Notes: generated from the letters alone by a model not told the origin. A stretch of DNA of 64,000 nt from Antiquaquibacter metalliresistens (GCF_029211225.1 NZ_JARGEM010000003.1:124001-188000); one strand, 5' to 3'. Counted from the stretch's first letter, positions 1 to 8,505 are shown. Numbers and translations: made by a program.

Positions 1-1424
1 CCCTCGCCGGCATCGCCCTGGATGCCTCGGTCACCGGCATCCTCTCGGTACTGGTCTTCGGCGCCGGCACGAACTACGCGCTGCTGCTCATCGCCCGCTA
101 CCGCGACGAGTTGCGCCTGGTGGAGGATCGCCGCGAGGCGATGTCCAGGGCGCTGCGCGGTGCGGGACCTGCGATCATCGCGAGCGGCAGCACGGTCGTG
201 CTCGCCCTGCTCACGCTGGTCTTCGCGCAGCTCGAGGGCAACCGTGCGCTCGGCATCGCCTGCGCCACCGGTGTCGTGATCGCCATGCTCTTCGCGCTCT
301 TCGTGCTGCCCGCCGCCCTCGTGCAGTTCGGTCGCGGCCTGTTCTGGCCTGTCGTGCCCAGATTCGGCACGGAGGGCTCCGCCGAGCGCGGCGTGTGGCG
401 CAAACTCGGCACGCTCGTCTCCCGCAAGCCGGTGGTCGTGGCCATCGTCGGCGCCCTCGTGCTCGGCGCCCTCGCGCTCGGCACGACGCAGATCAAGGTC
501 GGCCTCGCGCAGACCGAGCGCTTCACCGCGGTGCCGGAGGCGGTCGTGGGGCAGGAGATCATCGCGGACGCCTTCTCCGCGGGCAGCGGTTCCCCGGCGG
601 CGGTCATCACGAACGCGGCCTACGCCGATGAGGTGGCGGATGCCGCGGCATCCGTCGACGGCGTCGTCTCGGCCACGGTCGGCGAGACCGACGGCGAGAT
701 CACCCAGGTGAACGTCGTGCTCGACGCGGCAGCGGAGACCTCGGAGTCCTTCGCCGCGATCGACGCGCTGCGGGCGGAGCTGTCGTCGATCGACGGTGCC
801 GACGCGATCGTGGGCGGGCTCGACGCGCAGTCCCTCGACGTGGCCCGCGCCCAGCAGGCCGATCAGGATCTGGTGATCCCGCTCATCCTCGCCCTCGTCT
901 TCCTCGTGCTCGTGATCCTGCTGCGCGCACTCGTCGCGCCCCTGTTGCTGCTGGCCACGGTCGTCGCGAGCTTCTTCGCGAGCCTCGGCGCGAGCTGGCT
1001 GCTGTTCGAGAGCGTGTTCGGCTTCCCGGCGATCGACACCAACGTGGTGCTGTTCAGCTTCCTGTTCCTGGTGGCCCTGGGTGTGGACTACAACATCTTC
1101 CTCGTCACCCGCGCGCGCGAGGAGACCGTCGCGCACGGCACCAAGGAGGGCATGATCCGCGCGTTGTCGTCGACGGGCGGCGTGATCACGAGCGCCGGCA
1201 TCCTGCTCGCGGCCGTGTTCGCGGTGCTCGGGGTGCTGCCGCTGATCACGCTCACGCAGATCGGCATCATCGTGTGCATCGGCGTGCTGCTCGACACCCT
1301 GCTCGTGCGCACCGTGATTGTGCCGTCACTGGCCTTCATCACGGGGGAGCGCTTCTGGTGGCCGAGCCGGGTCGCCTCGGTCGGCGCGGTCGTGCGCACC
1401 ACCGGCAACGGCGTGCAGCACTAG
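1..1424 (+). CDS. MMPL-family exporter, 3' part (5' end outside window)
   Basis: Reading frame is open from the window edge (first full codon at base 3) to TAG at 1422-1424, giving about 473 visible residues. It is the C-terminal two thirds of an RND-type MMPL membrane transporter, a family that exports lipids or hydrophobic compounds using the proton gradient. Visible are the end of the first helix bundle with GAGTNYALLLIARYR, two more helices, a hydrophilic loop, one helix, an extracytoplasmic domain of about 140 residues, then five or six helices with the family motif GVDYNIFLVTR and a final ERFWWPSR. The stop codon shares the palindrome CTAG with the stop of the convergent M23 gene. An ATG or TTG inside (e.g. 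111) is not the real start, because homology continues upstream. Substrate unknown. Confidence 0.9.
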   Translation, partial: LAGIALDASVTGILSVLVFGAGTNYALLLIARYRDELRLVEDRREAMSRALRGAGPAIIASGSTVVLALLTLVFAQLEGNRALGIACATGVVIAMLFALFVLPAALVQFGRGLFWPVVPRFGTEGSAERGVWRKLGTLVSRKPVVVAIVGALVLGALALGTTQIKVGLAQTERFTAVPEAVVGQEIIADAFSAGSGSPAAVITNAAYADEVADAAASVDGVVSATVGETDGEITQVNVVLDAAAETSESFAAIDALRAELSSIDGADAIVGGLDAQSLDVARAQQADQDLVIPLILALVFLVLVILLRALVAPLLLLATVVASFFASLGASWLLFESVFGFPAIDTNVVLFSFLFLVALGVDYNIFLVTRAREETVAHGTKEGMIRALSSTGGVITSAGILLAAVFAVLGVLPLITLTQIGIIVCIGVLLDTLLVRTVIVPSLAFITGERFWWPSRVASVGAVVRTTGNGVQH

Positions 1425-1879
1425 CGGGTCGGCAGCAGCACGGAGAACGGCAGCCCGCCCAGCAGGCGCAGCGGATTGACGTACTCCCCGTCGAGGCGCA
1501 CGCCGAAGTGCAGGCACGGGGATGCGCAGTGCCCGGGCACCACGGAGCCGATCGCCTCGCCGCGCCGCACCGGGGCACCCGCCGTCAGCGTCGAGGTGAC
1601 CGGCTCGTAGCTGGAGATGAGGCCGCCCGGATGCCGGATCGAGAGCACCGGACGGTCCACCACCACCCCGGCGAAGTGCACCACCCCGGCGGCGGGCGCG
1701 AACACCGTGCCGCCGGGTGCGCGCACATCGATGCCGCGGTGACCGGAGCCGTAGGGGGTGGCCGGTGCGATGTAGGGGCGCACGATCTCGTGCGGCGGTG
1801 CCACCGGCCACGCCCAGCTCGGGTCGGGCACGGCGAGCGGGAGCAGCAGGAGGCTCAGGAGGGCGATGGCGCGTCGCAT
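1421..1879 (-). CDS. secreted M23-family (LytM) metallopeptidase-like protein
   Basis: A 152-residue protein with an N-terminal signal peptide (MRRAIALLSLLLLPLAV, cleavage probably near SWA-WP) followed almost directly by an M23/LytM domain. The zinc-site motif HRGID (HxxxD) is near residue 47 and the second LHFGVR motif near residue 123, so the active-site residues appear intact. M23 enzymes cut peptidoglycan cross-bridges outside the membrane; some short ones are regulators. ATG at 1877-1879 is preceded on the minus strand by GGAGGG. It is divergent from rpsB, the usual neighbour of such a gene in this family. Small for the family, containing little besides the domain. Confidence 0.88.
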   Translation of the reverse strand: MRRAIALLSLLLLPLAVPDPSWAWPVAPPHEIVRPYIAPATPYGSGHRGIDVRAPGGTVFAPAAGVVHFAGVVVDRPVLSIRHPGGLISSYEPVTSTLTAGAPVRRGEAIGSVVPGHCASPCLHFGVRLDGEYVNPLRLLGGLPFSVLLPTR

Positions 1880-1953
1880 CCCTCCACGATCGCGCGACGG
1901 TCGTCCCCGCGGGCGGGCGGGGACGGGGCGGTGGAGAACCCGGGCGCTGGTGC

Positions 1954-2126
1954 TACCATTGGGGACAGCATCCGGGCAACCGGGTGACTACGCGTGCCCG
2001 TAGCTCATCGAGCGAACCAGGCCCACACTCCATCAGTCCCTGCGAAGCGGGGCGGAGTCTGTGCCCGGGCACCAGGTTCCGCGGCCGACCGGCGGCGGAG
2101 AACAACTGAGAAGAAGGAGTACGGCC
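1954..2126 (+). promoter_or_regulatory. rpsB promoter and 5' leader
   Basis: An extended -10-like TGCTACCAT ends at 1959, so transcription should start near 1966 and leave a leader of about 160 nt before rpsB. The leader has a small hairpin CCCTGC-GAA-GCGGGG (2038-2052) and GC-rich pairing before the ribosome site AAGGAG (2114-2119). Ribosomal protein S2 leaders are autoregulatory in other bacteria; whether this one is cannot be told from sequence alone. Confidence 0.4.
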
Positions 2127-3167
2127 ATGGCCGTCGTCACCATTCGCCAGCTGCTCGACAGCGGTGTGCACTTCGGGCACCAGACCCGCCGTTGGAACCC
2201 GAAGATGAAGCGCTTCATCCTCACCGAGCGCTCGGGCAGCCACATCATCGACCTCCAGCAGTCGCTGGCCTACATCGACAAGACCTACGACTACGTCAAG
2301 GAGACCGTCGCGCACGGCGGCACCATCCTGTTCGTCGGCACCAAGAAGCAGGCCCAGAACACGATCGCCGAGCAGGCGACCCGCGTCGGCCAGCCCTACG
2401 TCAACCAGCGCTGGCTCGGCGGTCTGCTCACCAACTTCTCCACCGTCTCCAAGCGCCTCGCGCGCATGAAGGAGCTCGAGGAGCTCGACTTCGAGGACAC
2501 CGCCAAGAGCGGCTTCACGAAGAAGGAACTGCTCATCAAGAAGCGCGAGCTCGACAAGCTGCACAAGTCGCTCGGTGGAATCCGCAACCTCACCAAGACG
2601 CCGTCGGCGGTGTGGGTCGTGGACACCAAGAAGGAGCACCTCGCCATCGACGAGGCGCACAAGCTCGGCATCCCGGTGATCGCCATCCTCGACTCCAACT
2701 GCGACCCCGACGAGGTGCAGTACCCGATTCCGGGCAACGACGACGCGATCCGCTCCGTCGGCCTGCTCACCCGCATCATCGCGGATGCCGCGGCCGAGGG
2801 CCTCATCCAGCGCCACCAGAAGCCCGAGGCCGGCGTTGAGGTCGAGCCGCTCGCCGCGTGGGAGGCGGAACTCCTCGCCGCGAGCGAGACCCCCGTCTCC
2901 GAGGCCGAGCAGATCGAGGCCGTCGACGGACTCATCGGCTCCACCACGCCCGATGAGGCCGCGGTCGCCGAGGTCGTCGCGGCCGAGGTTCCCGTCGAGG
3001 AGAACGACGCGGATGCCGTCGTCGCCGAGCACGAGGCCGCCGCCGACGCGACCATCGTTCCCGAGCACCACGTCGAGTCGGACGCGGAGACCGAGGCGAA
3101 GATCGAAGCCGCGGCCACCGAAGACGAGAAGAAGCCTGCTGCGGCCAAGCCCGCGGCCAAGAAGTAA
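2127..3167 (+). CDS. rpsB: 30S ribosomal protein uS2, with long acidic tail
   Basis: Small-subunit ribosomal protein S2, 346 residues. The start ATG at 2127 fits the universal beginning [20 protein letters not shown] and an AAGGAG site 7 nt upstream; the open frame further upstream is not coding. The S2 core occupies about residues 1-235 (WLGGLLTNF and the conserved VGTKKQAQ are present). From about residue 240 follows an Ala/Glu/Val-rich, low-complexity tail of roughly 100 residues ending in a basic [10 protein letters not shown]. The family is usually 230-280 residues long; tails like this are known in actinobacterial S2 and are predicted to be disordered. It is co-transcribed with tsf, 12 nt downstream. 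Confidence 0.98.
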   Translation: MAVVTIRQLLDSGVHFGHQTRRWNPKMKRFILTERSGSHIIDLQQSLAYIDKTYDYVKETVAHGGTILFVGTKKQAQNTIAEQATRVGQPYVNQRWLGGLLTNFSTVSKRLARMKELEELDFEDTAKSGFTKKELLIKKRELDKLHKSLGGIRNLTKTPSAVWVVDTKKEHLAIDEAHKLGIPVIAILDSNCDPDEVQYPIPGNDDAIRSVGLLTRIIADAAAEGLIQRHQKPEAGVEVEPLAAWEAELLAASETPVSEAEQIEAVDGLIGSTTPDEAAVAEVVAAEVPVEENDADAVVAEHEAAADATIVPEHHVESDAETEAKIEAAATEDEKKPAAAKPAAKK

Positions 3168-3179
3168 GGACCGAAGAAC

Positions 3180-4007
3180 ATGGCAGACGTCAGCCTCGCC
3201 GACATCAAGGCCCTGCGCGAGCGCCTCGGCACGGGCATGGTCGACACCAAGAACGCCCTCACCGAGGCCGGTGGCGACATCGAGAAGGCCGTGGAGATCC
3301 TGCGCCTCAAGGGAGCCAAGGGCAACGCGAAGCGCGCCGACCGCTCCACCAGCGAGGGCCTGATCGCGGCCGTGCACAGCGCGACCGCGACCACGATGAT
3401 CGAGCTCGCGTGCGAGACCGACTTCGTGGCGAAGAACGAGAAGTTCATCGCCCTCGGCGACAAGGTGCTCGCCGCCCTCGCCGACTCCGGCGCCGAGACC
3501 GTGGATGCCGCGCTCGCGGTGCCGCTCGACGGCGGCACGGTCGGCAGCGTGATCGACGACGAGGCCGCCGTCATCGGCGAGAAGCTCGAGCTGCGTCGCA
3601 TCGTGCGCATCCCGGGTGACAAGTTCGAGGTCTACCTGCACCGCACTTCCAAGGACCTGCCCCCGCAGATCGGTGTCATCGTCGCCTACACGGGTGACGA
3701 CGCCGAGACCGCGCGCGGCGTGGCCCAGCACATCTCGTTCGCCGACCCGCAGTACCTCTCCCGTGAGGACGTGCCGCCGATCGACGTCGAGAACGAGCGT
3801 CGCATCGTCGAGGAGATCAGCCGCGGCGAGGGCAAGCCCGAGGCGGCTCTGCCGAAGATCGTCGAGGGTCGCATCGGCGCCTACTTCAAGCAGGTCGCCC
3901 TGCTCGAGCAGGACTACGCGCGCGACAACAAGCTCACCATCGGCAAGGTGCTCGCGGATGCCGGCCTCACCGTGACCGGGTTCGCCCGGTTCAAGGTCGG
4001 CGCCTAG
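3180..4007 (+). CDS. tsf: elongation factor Ts
   Basis: EF-Ts, 275 residues, recycles EF-Tu by driving GDP release. The N-terminal UBA-like domain (residues 1-55, LRERLGTGMVDTKNAL) is followed by the EF-Tu contact motif ETDFVAKNE near residue 80 and the core and dimerisation regions. Length is normal. ATG at 3180 follows an AAGGA site overlapping the rpsB stop. The gene ends just before a strong hairpin terminator (4018-4053), so rpsB-tsf form a bicistron separate from pyrH. Confidence 0.98.
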   Translation: MADVSLADIKALRERLGTGMVDTKNALTEAGGDIEKAVEILRLKGAKGNAKRADRSTSEGLIAAVHSATATTMIELACETDFVAKNEKFIALGDKVLAALADSGAETVDAALAVPLDGGTVGSVIDDEAAVIGEKLELRRIVRIPGDKFEVYLHRTSKDLPPQIGVIVAYTGDDAETARGVAQHISFADPQYLSREDVPPIDVENERRIVEEISRGEGKPEAALPKIVEGRIGAYFKQVALLEQDYARDNKLTIGKVLADAGLTVTGFARFKVGA

Positions 4008-4017
4008 CCACCACCGT

Positions 4018-4053
4018 CACGAAGGGCCCCGGGTTTTCCCGGGGCCCTTCGTG
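4018..4053 (+). terminator. strong intrinsic-type terminator after tsf
   Basis: A perfect 16-bp stem (CACGAAGGGCCCCGGG, 4018-4033) closes on a TTTT loop and pairs with 4038-4053. There is no U-tract, which is common for terminators in high-GC actinobacteria. It lies 10 nt after the tsf stop codon. Confidence 0.9.
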
Positions 4054-4068
4054 CATCCCGCCTGCCCG

Positions 4069-4150
4069 CTCCACCAATGCGGAGGACGACACGCCGGCGG
4101 CTCGCTCCCGGCGCGGGATGCCCGGCGCGCCGTCCTCCGCATTGGTGGAG
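4069..4150 (+). repeat. dispersed palindromic repeat, copy A (tsf-pyrH gap)
   Basis: A perfect 20-bp inverted repeat has the left arm CTCCACCAATGCGGAGGACG (4069-4088) and its complement at 4131-4150. The stem extends inward another 9 bp with two mismatches (ACACGCCGG at 4089-4097 against CCGGCGCGC at 4122-4130), leaving a 24-nt loop. The same arms, GGAGGAYGACACGCCG on the left and CGGCGCGCCRTCCTCCG on the right, recur in the same orientation at 52254-52325 and 53249-53324. It looks like a REP- or MITE-like element. A 7-bp direct repeat CTGCCCG lies flush on the left (4062-4068) and 6 nt beyond the right arm (4157-4163). Confidence 0.85.
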
Positions 4151-4183
4151 AGCACGCTGCCCGAGGATGAGGTTGCCGCGCGG

Positions 4184-4189
4184 TACCCT
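4184..4189 (+). promoter_or_regulatory. pyrH -10 box, leaderless
   Basis: TACCCT ends 7 nt before the pyrH GTG, so the transcript should begin at or next to the start codon. No Shine-Dalgarno sequence precedes the GTG. Confidence 0.55.
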
Positions 4190-4196
4190 GGGAACC

Positions 4197-4913
4197 GTGA
4201 CCGAAGACAAGCCCCGCCGTGTAATGCTCAAGCTCTCCGGAGAGGCGTTCGGCGGTGGTTCCCTCGGGGTCAACCCCGATGTGGTCGCGGCGATCGCGAA
4301 GGAGATCGCCGTGGCATCCGCCGAGGGTGTGGAGGTCGCGATCGTCGTCGGCGGCGGCAACTTCTTCCGCGGCGCCGAGCTCAGCCAGCGCGGCATGGAT
4401 CGCGGCCGCGCCGACTACATGGGCATGCTCGGCACCGTGATGAACGCCCTCGCCCTGCAGGACTTCCTCGAGCAGGCGGGGGCCGCCACGCGCGTGCAGT
4501 CCGCGATCTCGATGACGCAGGTCGCCGAGCCCTACATCCCGCGCCGCGCCGAGCGGCACCTCGAGAAGGGCCGCGTCGTGATCTTCGGCGCCGGCGCCGG
4601 GCTGCCCTACTTCTCCACCGACACGGTCGCCGCGCAGCGCGCCCTCGAGATCGGCGCCGACGTGGTGCTCGTCGCCAAGAACGGCGTCGACGGCGTCTAC
4701 GACGACGACCCGCGCAAGAACTCCGATGCATCCCGCCTCGATGAGGTCACCTACCAGGAGGCGCTGGTGCAGGGCCTCAAGGTGGTCGACTCCACCGCGT
4801 TCAGCCTGTGCATGGACAACGGGATGCCCATGGTCGTCTTCGGCATGGAGCCCGCCGGCAACGTGACCAAGGCCCTGCGCGGGGAACGCATCGGCACCCT
4901 CGTGCACGCCTGA
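4197..4913 (+). CDS. pyrH: UMP kinase
   Basis: Uridylate kinase, 238 residues, phosphorylates UMP to UDP in pyrimidine nucleotide synthesis. It belongs to the amino-acid-kinase fold, with [12 protein letters not shown] (phosphate loop, residues 9-20), the [11 protein letters not shown] nucleotide and UMP region near residue 58, and the ATP-site stretch [16 protein letters not shown] near residue 162. Length is normal. GTG 4197 is chosen because homologues begin a few residues before VMLKLSG and because a -10 box lies 7 nt upstream. An ATG at 4077 in the same frame falls inside repeat A and is rejected. Only 2 nt separate its stop from the next gene's TTG. Confidence 0.97.
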   Translation: MTEDKPRRVMLKLSGEAFGGGSLGVNPDVVAAIAKEIAVASAEGVEVAIVVGGGNFFRGAELSQRGMDRGRADYMGMLGTVMNALALQDFLEQAGAATRVQSAISMTQVAEPYIPRRAERHLEKGRVVIFGAGAGLPYFSTDTVAAQRALEIGADVVLVAKNGVDGVYDDDPRKNSDASRLDEVTYQEALVQGLKVVDSTAFSLCMDNGMPMVVFGMEPAGNVTKALRGERIGTLVHA

Positions 4914-4915
4914 CC

Positions 4916-5770
4916 TTGCTCGTCGCACTGCTCGTCGGTGTCGCCGCCGTCGCGCACGCCACCTGGAACATCACCGTCAAACGCACCGGCGCGACCGGAC
5001 CCGGCTTCATCTGGGCCGGCGTGGTCGTCAGCGCGGTGCTCTACGCACCGTTCGGCATCACCTCCCTGTTGGAGTCCGGCGCGGACCTGCTCGCCTGGCT
5101 GCCGCTCGCCGCGGTCAGTGGGGTGCTGCAGATCGTCTACTTCTTCGCGCTCCAGCGCGGATACCGGCTCGGCGACGTCTCGGTGGTCTATCCGCTCGCC
5201 CGCGGCACCGGGCCCGCGCTGTCGGTGGTGCTCGCGATCCTGCTGCTCGGCGAGCGTCCGGGGTGGGTCGCGCTGCTCGGCGGTGCGGTCGTGGTCATCG
5301 GCGTGGTGGTCATCGGGCTGGCGGGCGGGGCCGAGCATGCCCGGGCGAACCGGGCGGGCATCCTCTACGGCCTCGTGGTCGGGGTGATCATCGCCGTGTA
5401 CACGCTGTGGGATGCTGCGGCCGTCACCGTGCACGCGATGCCGCCCATCGGCTACTACTGGGGCAGCGTGGTCGTGCAACTCGTGCTGCTGGCCGTGCCG
5501 GCGCTGCGCAGGCGCCGGGAGACCGTGGCGTTCGTGCGTGCGCATCCGGTGGCGGTGCTGCTGTTCGGTGCGCTCGGACCGCTCGCGTACGTGCTGATCC
5601 TCATCGCATTCCAACTCGCGGATGTGTCCATCATCGCGCCGGCCCGCGAGATCAGCGTGGTGTTGGTCGGGCTCGCCGGCTGGCTGCTGTTCCGCGAGCC
5701 GCACCCCGTGCAGCGCCTCGTCGGCGCCACGGTCGTGCTCGCCGGGGTCGCGCTACTGGCGCTCGGCTGA
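4916..5770 (+). CDS. EamA/DMT-superfamily transporter
   Basis: A membrane protein of 284 residues made of two EamA-type halves of about five helices each (first half about 1-135, second about 145-284), the arrangement of drug/metabolite transporters. The half-domains end in [18 protein letters not shown] and [19 protein letters not shown], the typical last-helix motif. Start TTG 4916 lies 2 nt after the pyrH stop and gives an initial hydrophobic helix ([18 protein letters not shown]); no ATG or GTG in frame lies closer. It probably relies on translational coupling to pyrH. Substrate unknown; likely a small metabolite. Confidence 0.85.
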   Translation: MLVALLVGVAAVAHATWNITVKRTGATGPGFIWAGVVVSAVLYAPFGITSLLESGADLLAWLPLAAVSGVLQIVYFFALQRGYRLGDVSVVYPLARGTGPALSVVLAILLLGERPGWVALLGGAVVVIGVVVIGLAGGAEHARANRAGILYGLVVGVIIAVYTLWDAAAVTVHAMPPIGYYWGSVVVQLVLLAVPALRRRRETVAFVRAHPVAVLLFGALGPLAYVLILIAFQLADVSIIAPAREISVVLVGLAGWLLFREPHPVQRLVGATVVLAGVALLALG

Positions 5771-5777
5771 CCCGCAC

Positions 5778-5783
5778 TACACT
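5778..5783 (+). promoter_or_regulatory. frr -10 box
   Basis: TACACT ends 22 nt before the frr GTG (5806). The leader carries TAAGGAG at 5795-5801, a good ribosome site for GTG 5806. An in-frame ATG at 5788 lies 4 nt after the -10 box and is probably too close to serve. Confidence 0.5.
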
Positions 5784-5805
5784 CGACATGGACGTAAGGA
5801 GAGCC

Positions 5806-6357
5806 GTGATCAGCGACGTTCTGGCCGAGGCCAAAGACAAGATGCAGAAGGCCGTGGAGGTCGCCAAAGACGACTTCGCGACCGTGCGCACCGGCCGTGC
5901 CAACCCCGCCCTGTTCCAGAAGGTGCTCGTCGACTACTACGGCACCCCGACCCCGCTCGGGCAGCTGGCATCCATGGCCAATCAGGAGGCGCGCACGCTC
6001 CTGATCACGCCCTATGACAAGGTGGCGCTGAAGGACATCGAGAAGGCGCTCGTCGCCGCGACGAACCTGGGGGCGAGCGTCGGCAACGACGGCAACGTGA
6101 TCCGCGCGACCCTGCCCGAGCTCAACGAGGAGCGCCGCAAGGAGTTCGTGAAGATCGTGCGCGACAAGGCCGAGCAGGCCCGTGTCGCCCTCCGCAACAT
6201 CCGCCGCAAGGCCAAGGACGACCTCGACAGCCTCAAGGAGGTCGGCGAGGACGAGATCGCGCGCGCGGAGAAGGACCTGGATGCCGCGACCAAGGCCCAC
6301 GTCGACGCCATCGACGAGGCCCTCAAGCGCAAGGAAGCCGAATTGCTCGAGGTCTGA
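5806..6357 (+). CDS. frr: ribosome recycling factor
   Basis: RRF, 183 residues, splits post-termination ribosomes together with EF-G. Domain I is the long three-helix bundle ([13 protein letters not shown], then the C-terminal charged helices) and domain II is the small beta insert ([30 protein letters not shown]). The conserved VRTGRANP loop is near residue 28. GTG 5806 is supported by AAGGAG 5 nt upstream and by homologues starting MISDVL. The stop TGA overlaps the cdsA ATG by one base, so the two are coupled. Confidence 0.97.
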   Translation: MISDVLAEAKDKMQKAVEVAKDDFATVRTGRANPALFQKVLVDYYGTPTPLGQLASMANQEARTLLITPYDKVALKDIEKALVAATNLGASVGNDGNVIRATLPELNEERRKEFVKIVRDKAEQARVALRNIRRKAKDDLDSLKEVGEDEIARAEKDLDAATKAHVDAIDEALKRKEAELLEV

Positions 6358-7232
6358 TGGCCAGCGATTTCGAGGCCCAGGTGCGCGCCACCAACGAGGC
6401 CATCAACGCTCGCACCGGCCGCCCGTTGTTGCGCGCGATCCTGGTCGGGCTGCTGCTCGGCGGCGCCCTGCTGGTGAGTCTGCTCGTCATCAAAGAGCTC
6501 TACATGATCTTCGCCGCGGCGCTCATCGGCTTCGCGACCTACGAGCTCGCGACGGCACTGCGCTCCACCGGCCGTGACGTGCCACGCGTGCCCACCATCG
6601 CGGCCGCCATCGCCATCGTTCCGGCGGCCTTCTATTGGCAGGATGCCGGGCACTGGCTCGTCACGCTCGCTGCGATCGCGCTCGTGAGCCTCTGGCGACT
6701 CGCCGAGATGATCCGACCGAGCATGCGCGTGTCGCCCGCGGCCCTGCTGCGCGACCTCGGCGCCGGGGTGTTCATCCTTGTCTATATCGGCTTCATGGCC
6801 AGTTTCACGGTGCTGCTGACCGCGCAGGACGGCGGCCAGTTCTGGACCCTGGCCTTCCTCATCGTGGTCGTCTCGGTGGACACGGGGGCGTACGCCTCCG
6901 GGTTGGCCTTCGGCAAGCATCCGATGGCGCCGGTGATCAGCCCGAAGAAGACCTGGGAGGGTTTCGCGGGCTCGGTCGCCGCGGCGCTGATCGCGGGCAT
7001 CCTGCTGGCCATCTTCATGCTGCAGCAGCCGTGGTGGGTCGGCGTGATCCTCGCGCTCGTGCTCGTCGTGACCGCGACGACCGGTGACCTCGCCGAATCG
7101 CTCATCAAGCGCGATCTGGGCATCAAGGACATCAGCACCTGGCTGCCCGGGCACGGCGGCTTCCTCGACCGCGTCGACTCGTCGTTGCTGTCGGGCGCGG
7201 CCGCCTACGGACTCTTCCTGCTCTTCACCTGA
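6357..7232 (+). CDS. cdsA: phosphatidate cytidylyltransferase (CDP-diglyceride synthase)
   Basis: CdsA, 291 residues, makes CDP-diacylglycerol from phosphatidic acid and CTP at the membrane, the branch point of phospholipid synthesis. Eight or so membrane helices are visible. The C-terminal signature runs SLIKRDLGIKD then LPGHGGFLDRVDS, matching the family's active-site pattern with both Asp residues of the metal site. A hydrophilic N-terminal extension of about 20 residues precedes the first helix, as in other actinobacteria. It sits directly after frr, as in many bacteria. Confidence 0.96.
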   Translation: MASDFEAQVRATNEAINARTGRPLLRAILVGLLLGGALLVSLLVIKELYMIFAAALIGFATYELATALRSTGRDVPRVPTIAAAIAIVPAAFYWQDAGHWLVTLAAIALVSLWRLAEMIRPSMRVSPAALLRDLGAGVFILVYIGFMASFTVLLTAQDGGQFWTLAFLIVVVSVDTGAYASGLAFGKHPMAPVISPKKTWEGFAGSVAAALIAGILLAIFMLQQPWWVGVILALVLVVTATTGDLAESLIKRDLGIKDISTWLPGHGGFLDRVDSSLLSGAAAYGLFLLFT

Positions 7233-7255
7233 GCGGAAGTCCAGCCGTACTGCGG

Positions 7256-7261
7256 CACAAT
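7256..7261 (+). promoter_or_regulatory. -10 box of DivIVA-motif gene, leaderless
   Basis: CACAAT ends 6 nt before GTG 7268. No ribosome site precedes the start codon, which suggests a leaderless transcript. Confidence 0.5.
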
Positions 7262-7267
7262 GGAGCG

Positions 7268-7816
7268 GTGAGCACAACTTTCCCGCGCGCCCGCAAGAAG
7301 CCCGGCTACAACATCGACCAGGTCGAGGACTTCCTCGAGGAGGCCCGACGCGCCTACACGGCCGACCCGCGCCAGCCCGGGGTGCTCGATGCCGATTCGA
7401 TCCGCAGGATGGCGTTCTCCATGCAGCGCGCTGGCTATTCGACGTCGCACGTGGATGCCGCGCTCGAGCGCCTCGAGGACGCCTTCGCCGCCCGCGAGCG
7501 AGAGCGCGCCCTCGCGGAGGTGGGGGAGTCCGCGTGGTACGGCAAGGCCCGCAGCTCGGCGCAGGCGATTCTCGACCGACTCGCCCGCCCGGTCGGCCAG
7601 CGCTTCTCCCGGGTCGGACCGCTCACCTACGGCTACCACGTCAAAGACGTCGATGCCTTCGCCGAGCGCCTCACGGGCTACTTTCAGCACGGCAAGCCGA
7701 TGAGTGTCGAGCAGGTGCGTTCCGTGGTGTTCCGGCCCGCCAGGCGCGGCTACAACGAGACCCAGGTCGACCTGCTGCTCGACGCCGTGATCGACGTGAT
7801 GCTCGCGGTGCGCTGA
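7268..7816 (+). CDS. DivIVA-motif repeat protein
   Basis: An 182-residue soluble protein. It carries four spaced copies of a DivIVA-type GY-x(3)-(Q/H/D)V(D/E) motif: GYNIDQVEDFL (13-23), GYSTSHVDAAL (56-66), GYHVKDVDAFA (122-132) and GYNETQVDLLL (161-171). Most are preceded by a Phe and basic residues, as in the FPRxxxxxGY start of DivIVA. In DivIVA/Wag31 this segment binds curved membrane at cell poles or septa, but a single copy and a long coiled coil are usual; here the coiled coil is missing and the motif is repeated. Such DivIVA-domain repeat proteins exist in actinobacteria without a defined role. The start has no ribosome site but a -10 box 6 nt upstream. Confidence 0.85.
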   Translation: MSTTFPRARKKPGYNIDQVEDFLEEARRAYTADPRQPGVLDADSIRRMAFSMQRAGYSTSHVDAALERLEDAFAARERERALAEVGESAWYGKARSSAQAILDRLARPVGQRFSRVGPLTYGYHVKDVDAFAERLTGYFQHGKPMSVEQVRSVVFRPARRGYNETQVDLLLDAVIDVMLAVR

Positions 7817-7847
7817 GCCCTCCCTGGGCGCTGCAGGGTGCATCCGG

Positions 7848-7853
7848 TACGAT
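7848..7853 (+). promoter_or_regulatory. -10 box of lytic transglycosylase-like gene
   Basis: TACGAT ends 9 nt before GTG 7863, consistent with a leader of two or three bases or none. Confidence 0.5.
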
Positions 7854-7862
7854 TGGCCAACT

Positions 7863-8489
7863 GTGAGGAATCAATCGCGGCTCGTCGAGCTCCGCGCGCA
7901 GCGCAGGAGTGAGGGCGGCGACGTCTCCGGCCGCCACGTGCGCACGCCGTGGTCGCTGCCGTTCTTCGCGAGTTTCGTCACCTTCGCCTTCCTGCTCGTG
8001 ACCCTGGCGCCGCCGTACTCCGACGCCTACGCCGTGAACGTCTCCGGTGTGGCCGTGGAGGTCGCCGCCCAGTCCCTGCGGGTGGATGGGGAGTACTCGA
8101 ACGCCGTGGGACGCGACACCTTCTCGATCAGCGAGCCTGCGCCCGTGGTCGTGACCCCCTCGGTGCCCGCCGCCGGCGTGCCGGATCCGGGAACGGCACA
8201 GGCCATCGCCTACGCGATGCTGCAGTCGATGGGCTGGGGCGACGACGAGTACAGCTGCCTGGTGGCGCTGTGGAATCGCGAGTCGCACTGGAACGTTTAC
8301 GCGCACAACGCCTCGAGTGGCGCGTACGGCATCCCGCAGGCGCTGCCCGGCGAGAAGATGGCCTCCGCAGGCGCCGACTGGGCGACGAACCCGGCGACCC
8401 AGATCACTTGGGGGCTCGGCTACATCTCCGGCCGGTACGGAACGCCCTGCGGCGCCTGGGCGCACTCGGAGGAGATCGGCTGGTACTAG
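7863..8489 (+). CDS. lytic-transglycosylase-like exported protein
   Basis: A 208-residue protein with a charged N-terminus, a single helix at about residues 37-55 (LPFFASFVTFAFLLVTLAP) that acts as signal or anchor, a Pro/Val-rich spacer, and a C-terminal lysozyme-like domain from about residue 115. The domain has CLVALWNRESHWNVYAHN, with the likely catalytic Glu, then SSGAYGIPQALPG and ITWGLGYISGRYGTPCGAW, the form seen in actinobacterial transglycosylase and aggregation-promoting-factor C-terminal domains. Its presumed substrate is peptidoglycan outside the membrane. The start is leaderless. The TAG stop is part of a palindrome that covers the promoter of the next gene. Confidence 0.88.
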   Translation: MRNQSRLVELRAQRRSEGGDVSGRHVRTPWSLPFFASFVTFAFLLVTLAPPYSDAYAVNVSGVAVEVAAQSLRVDGEYSNAVGRDTFSISEPAPVVVTPSVPAAGVPDPGTAQAIAYAMLQSMGWGDDEYSCLVALWNRESHWNVYAHNASSGAYGIPQALPGEKMASAGADWATNPATQITWGLGYISGRYGTPCGAWAHSEEIGWY

Positions 8490-8505
8490 GGATGATCCCT
8501 ATGCT
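8487..8505 (+). promoter_or_regulatory. antiporter -10 box within a palindrome
   Basis: TATGCT (8500-8505) ends 6 nt before the antiporter ATG. A perfect 7-bp-arm palindrome TAGGGAT-G-ATCCCTA (8487-8501) contains the preceding stop codon and overlaps the -10 box. It could be an operator for a dimeric repressor, or chance. Confidence 0.45.

Noticed and set aside
1421-1424. Overlap of MMPL and M23 genes as an annotation error
   Set aside because: Both proteins are complete at their ends; the two stops simply share the palindrome CTAG.
4077-4196. Upstream ATG extending pyrH by 40 codons
   Set aside because: It starts inside repeat copy A and PyrH homologues begin at MLKLSG-type sequence shortly after GTG 4197.
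5788-5805. ATG 5788 as frr start
   Set aside because: Homology and the AAGGAG site favour GTG 5806; ATG lies only 4 nt from the -10 box.
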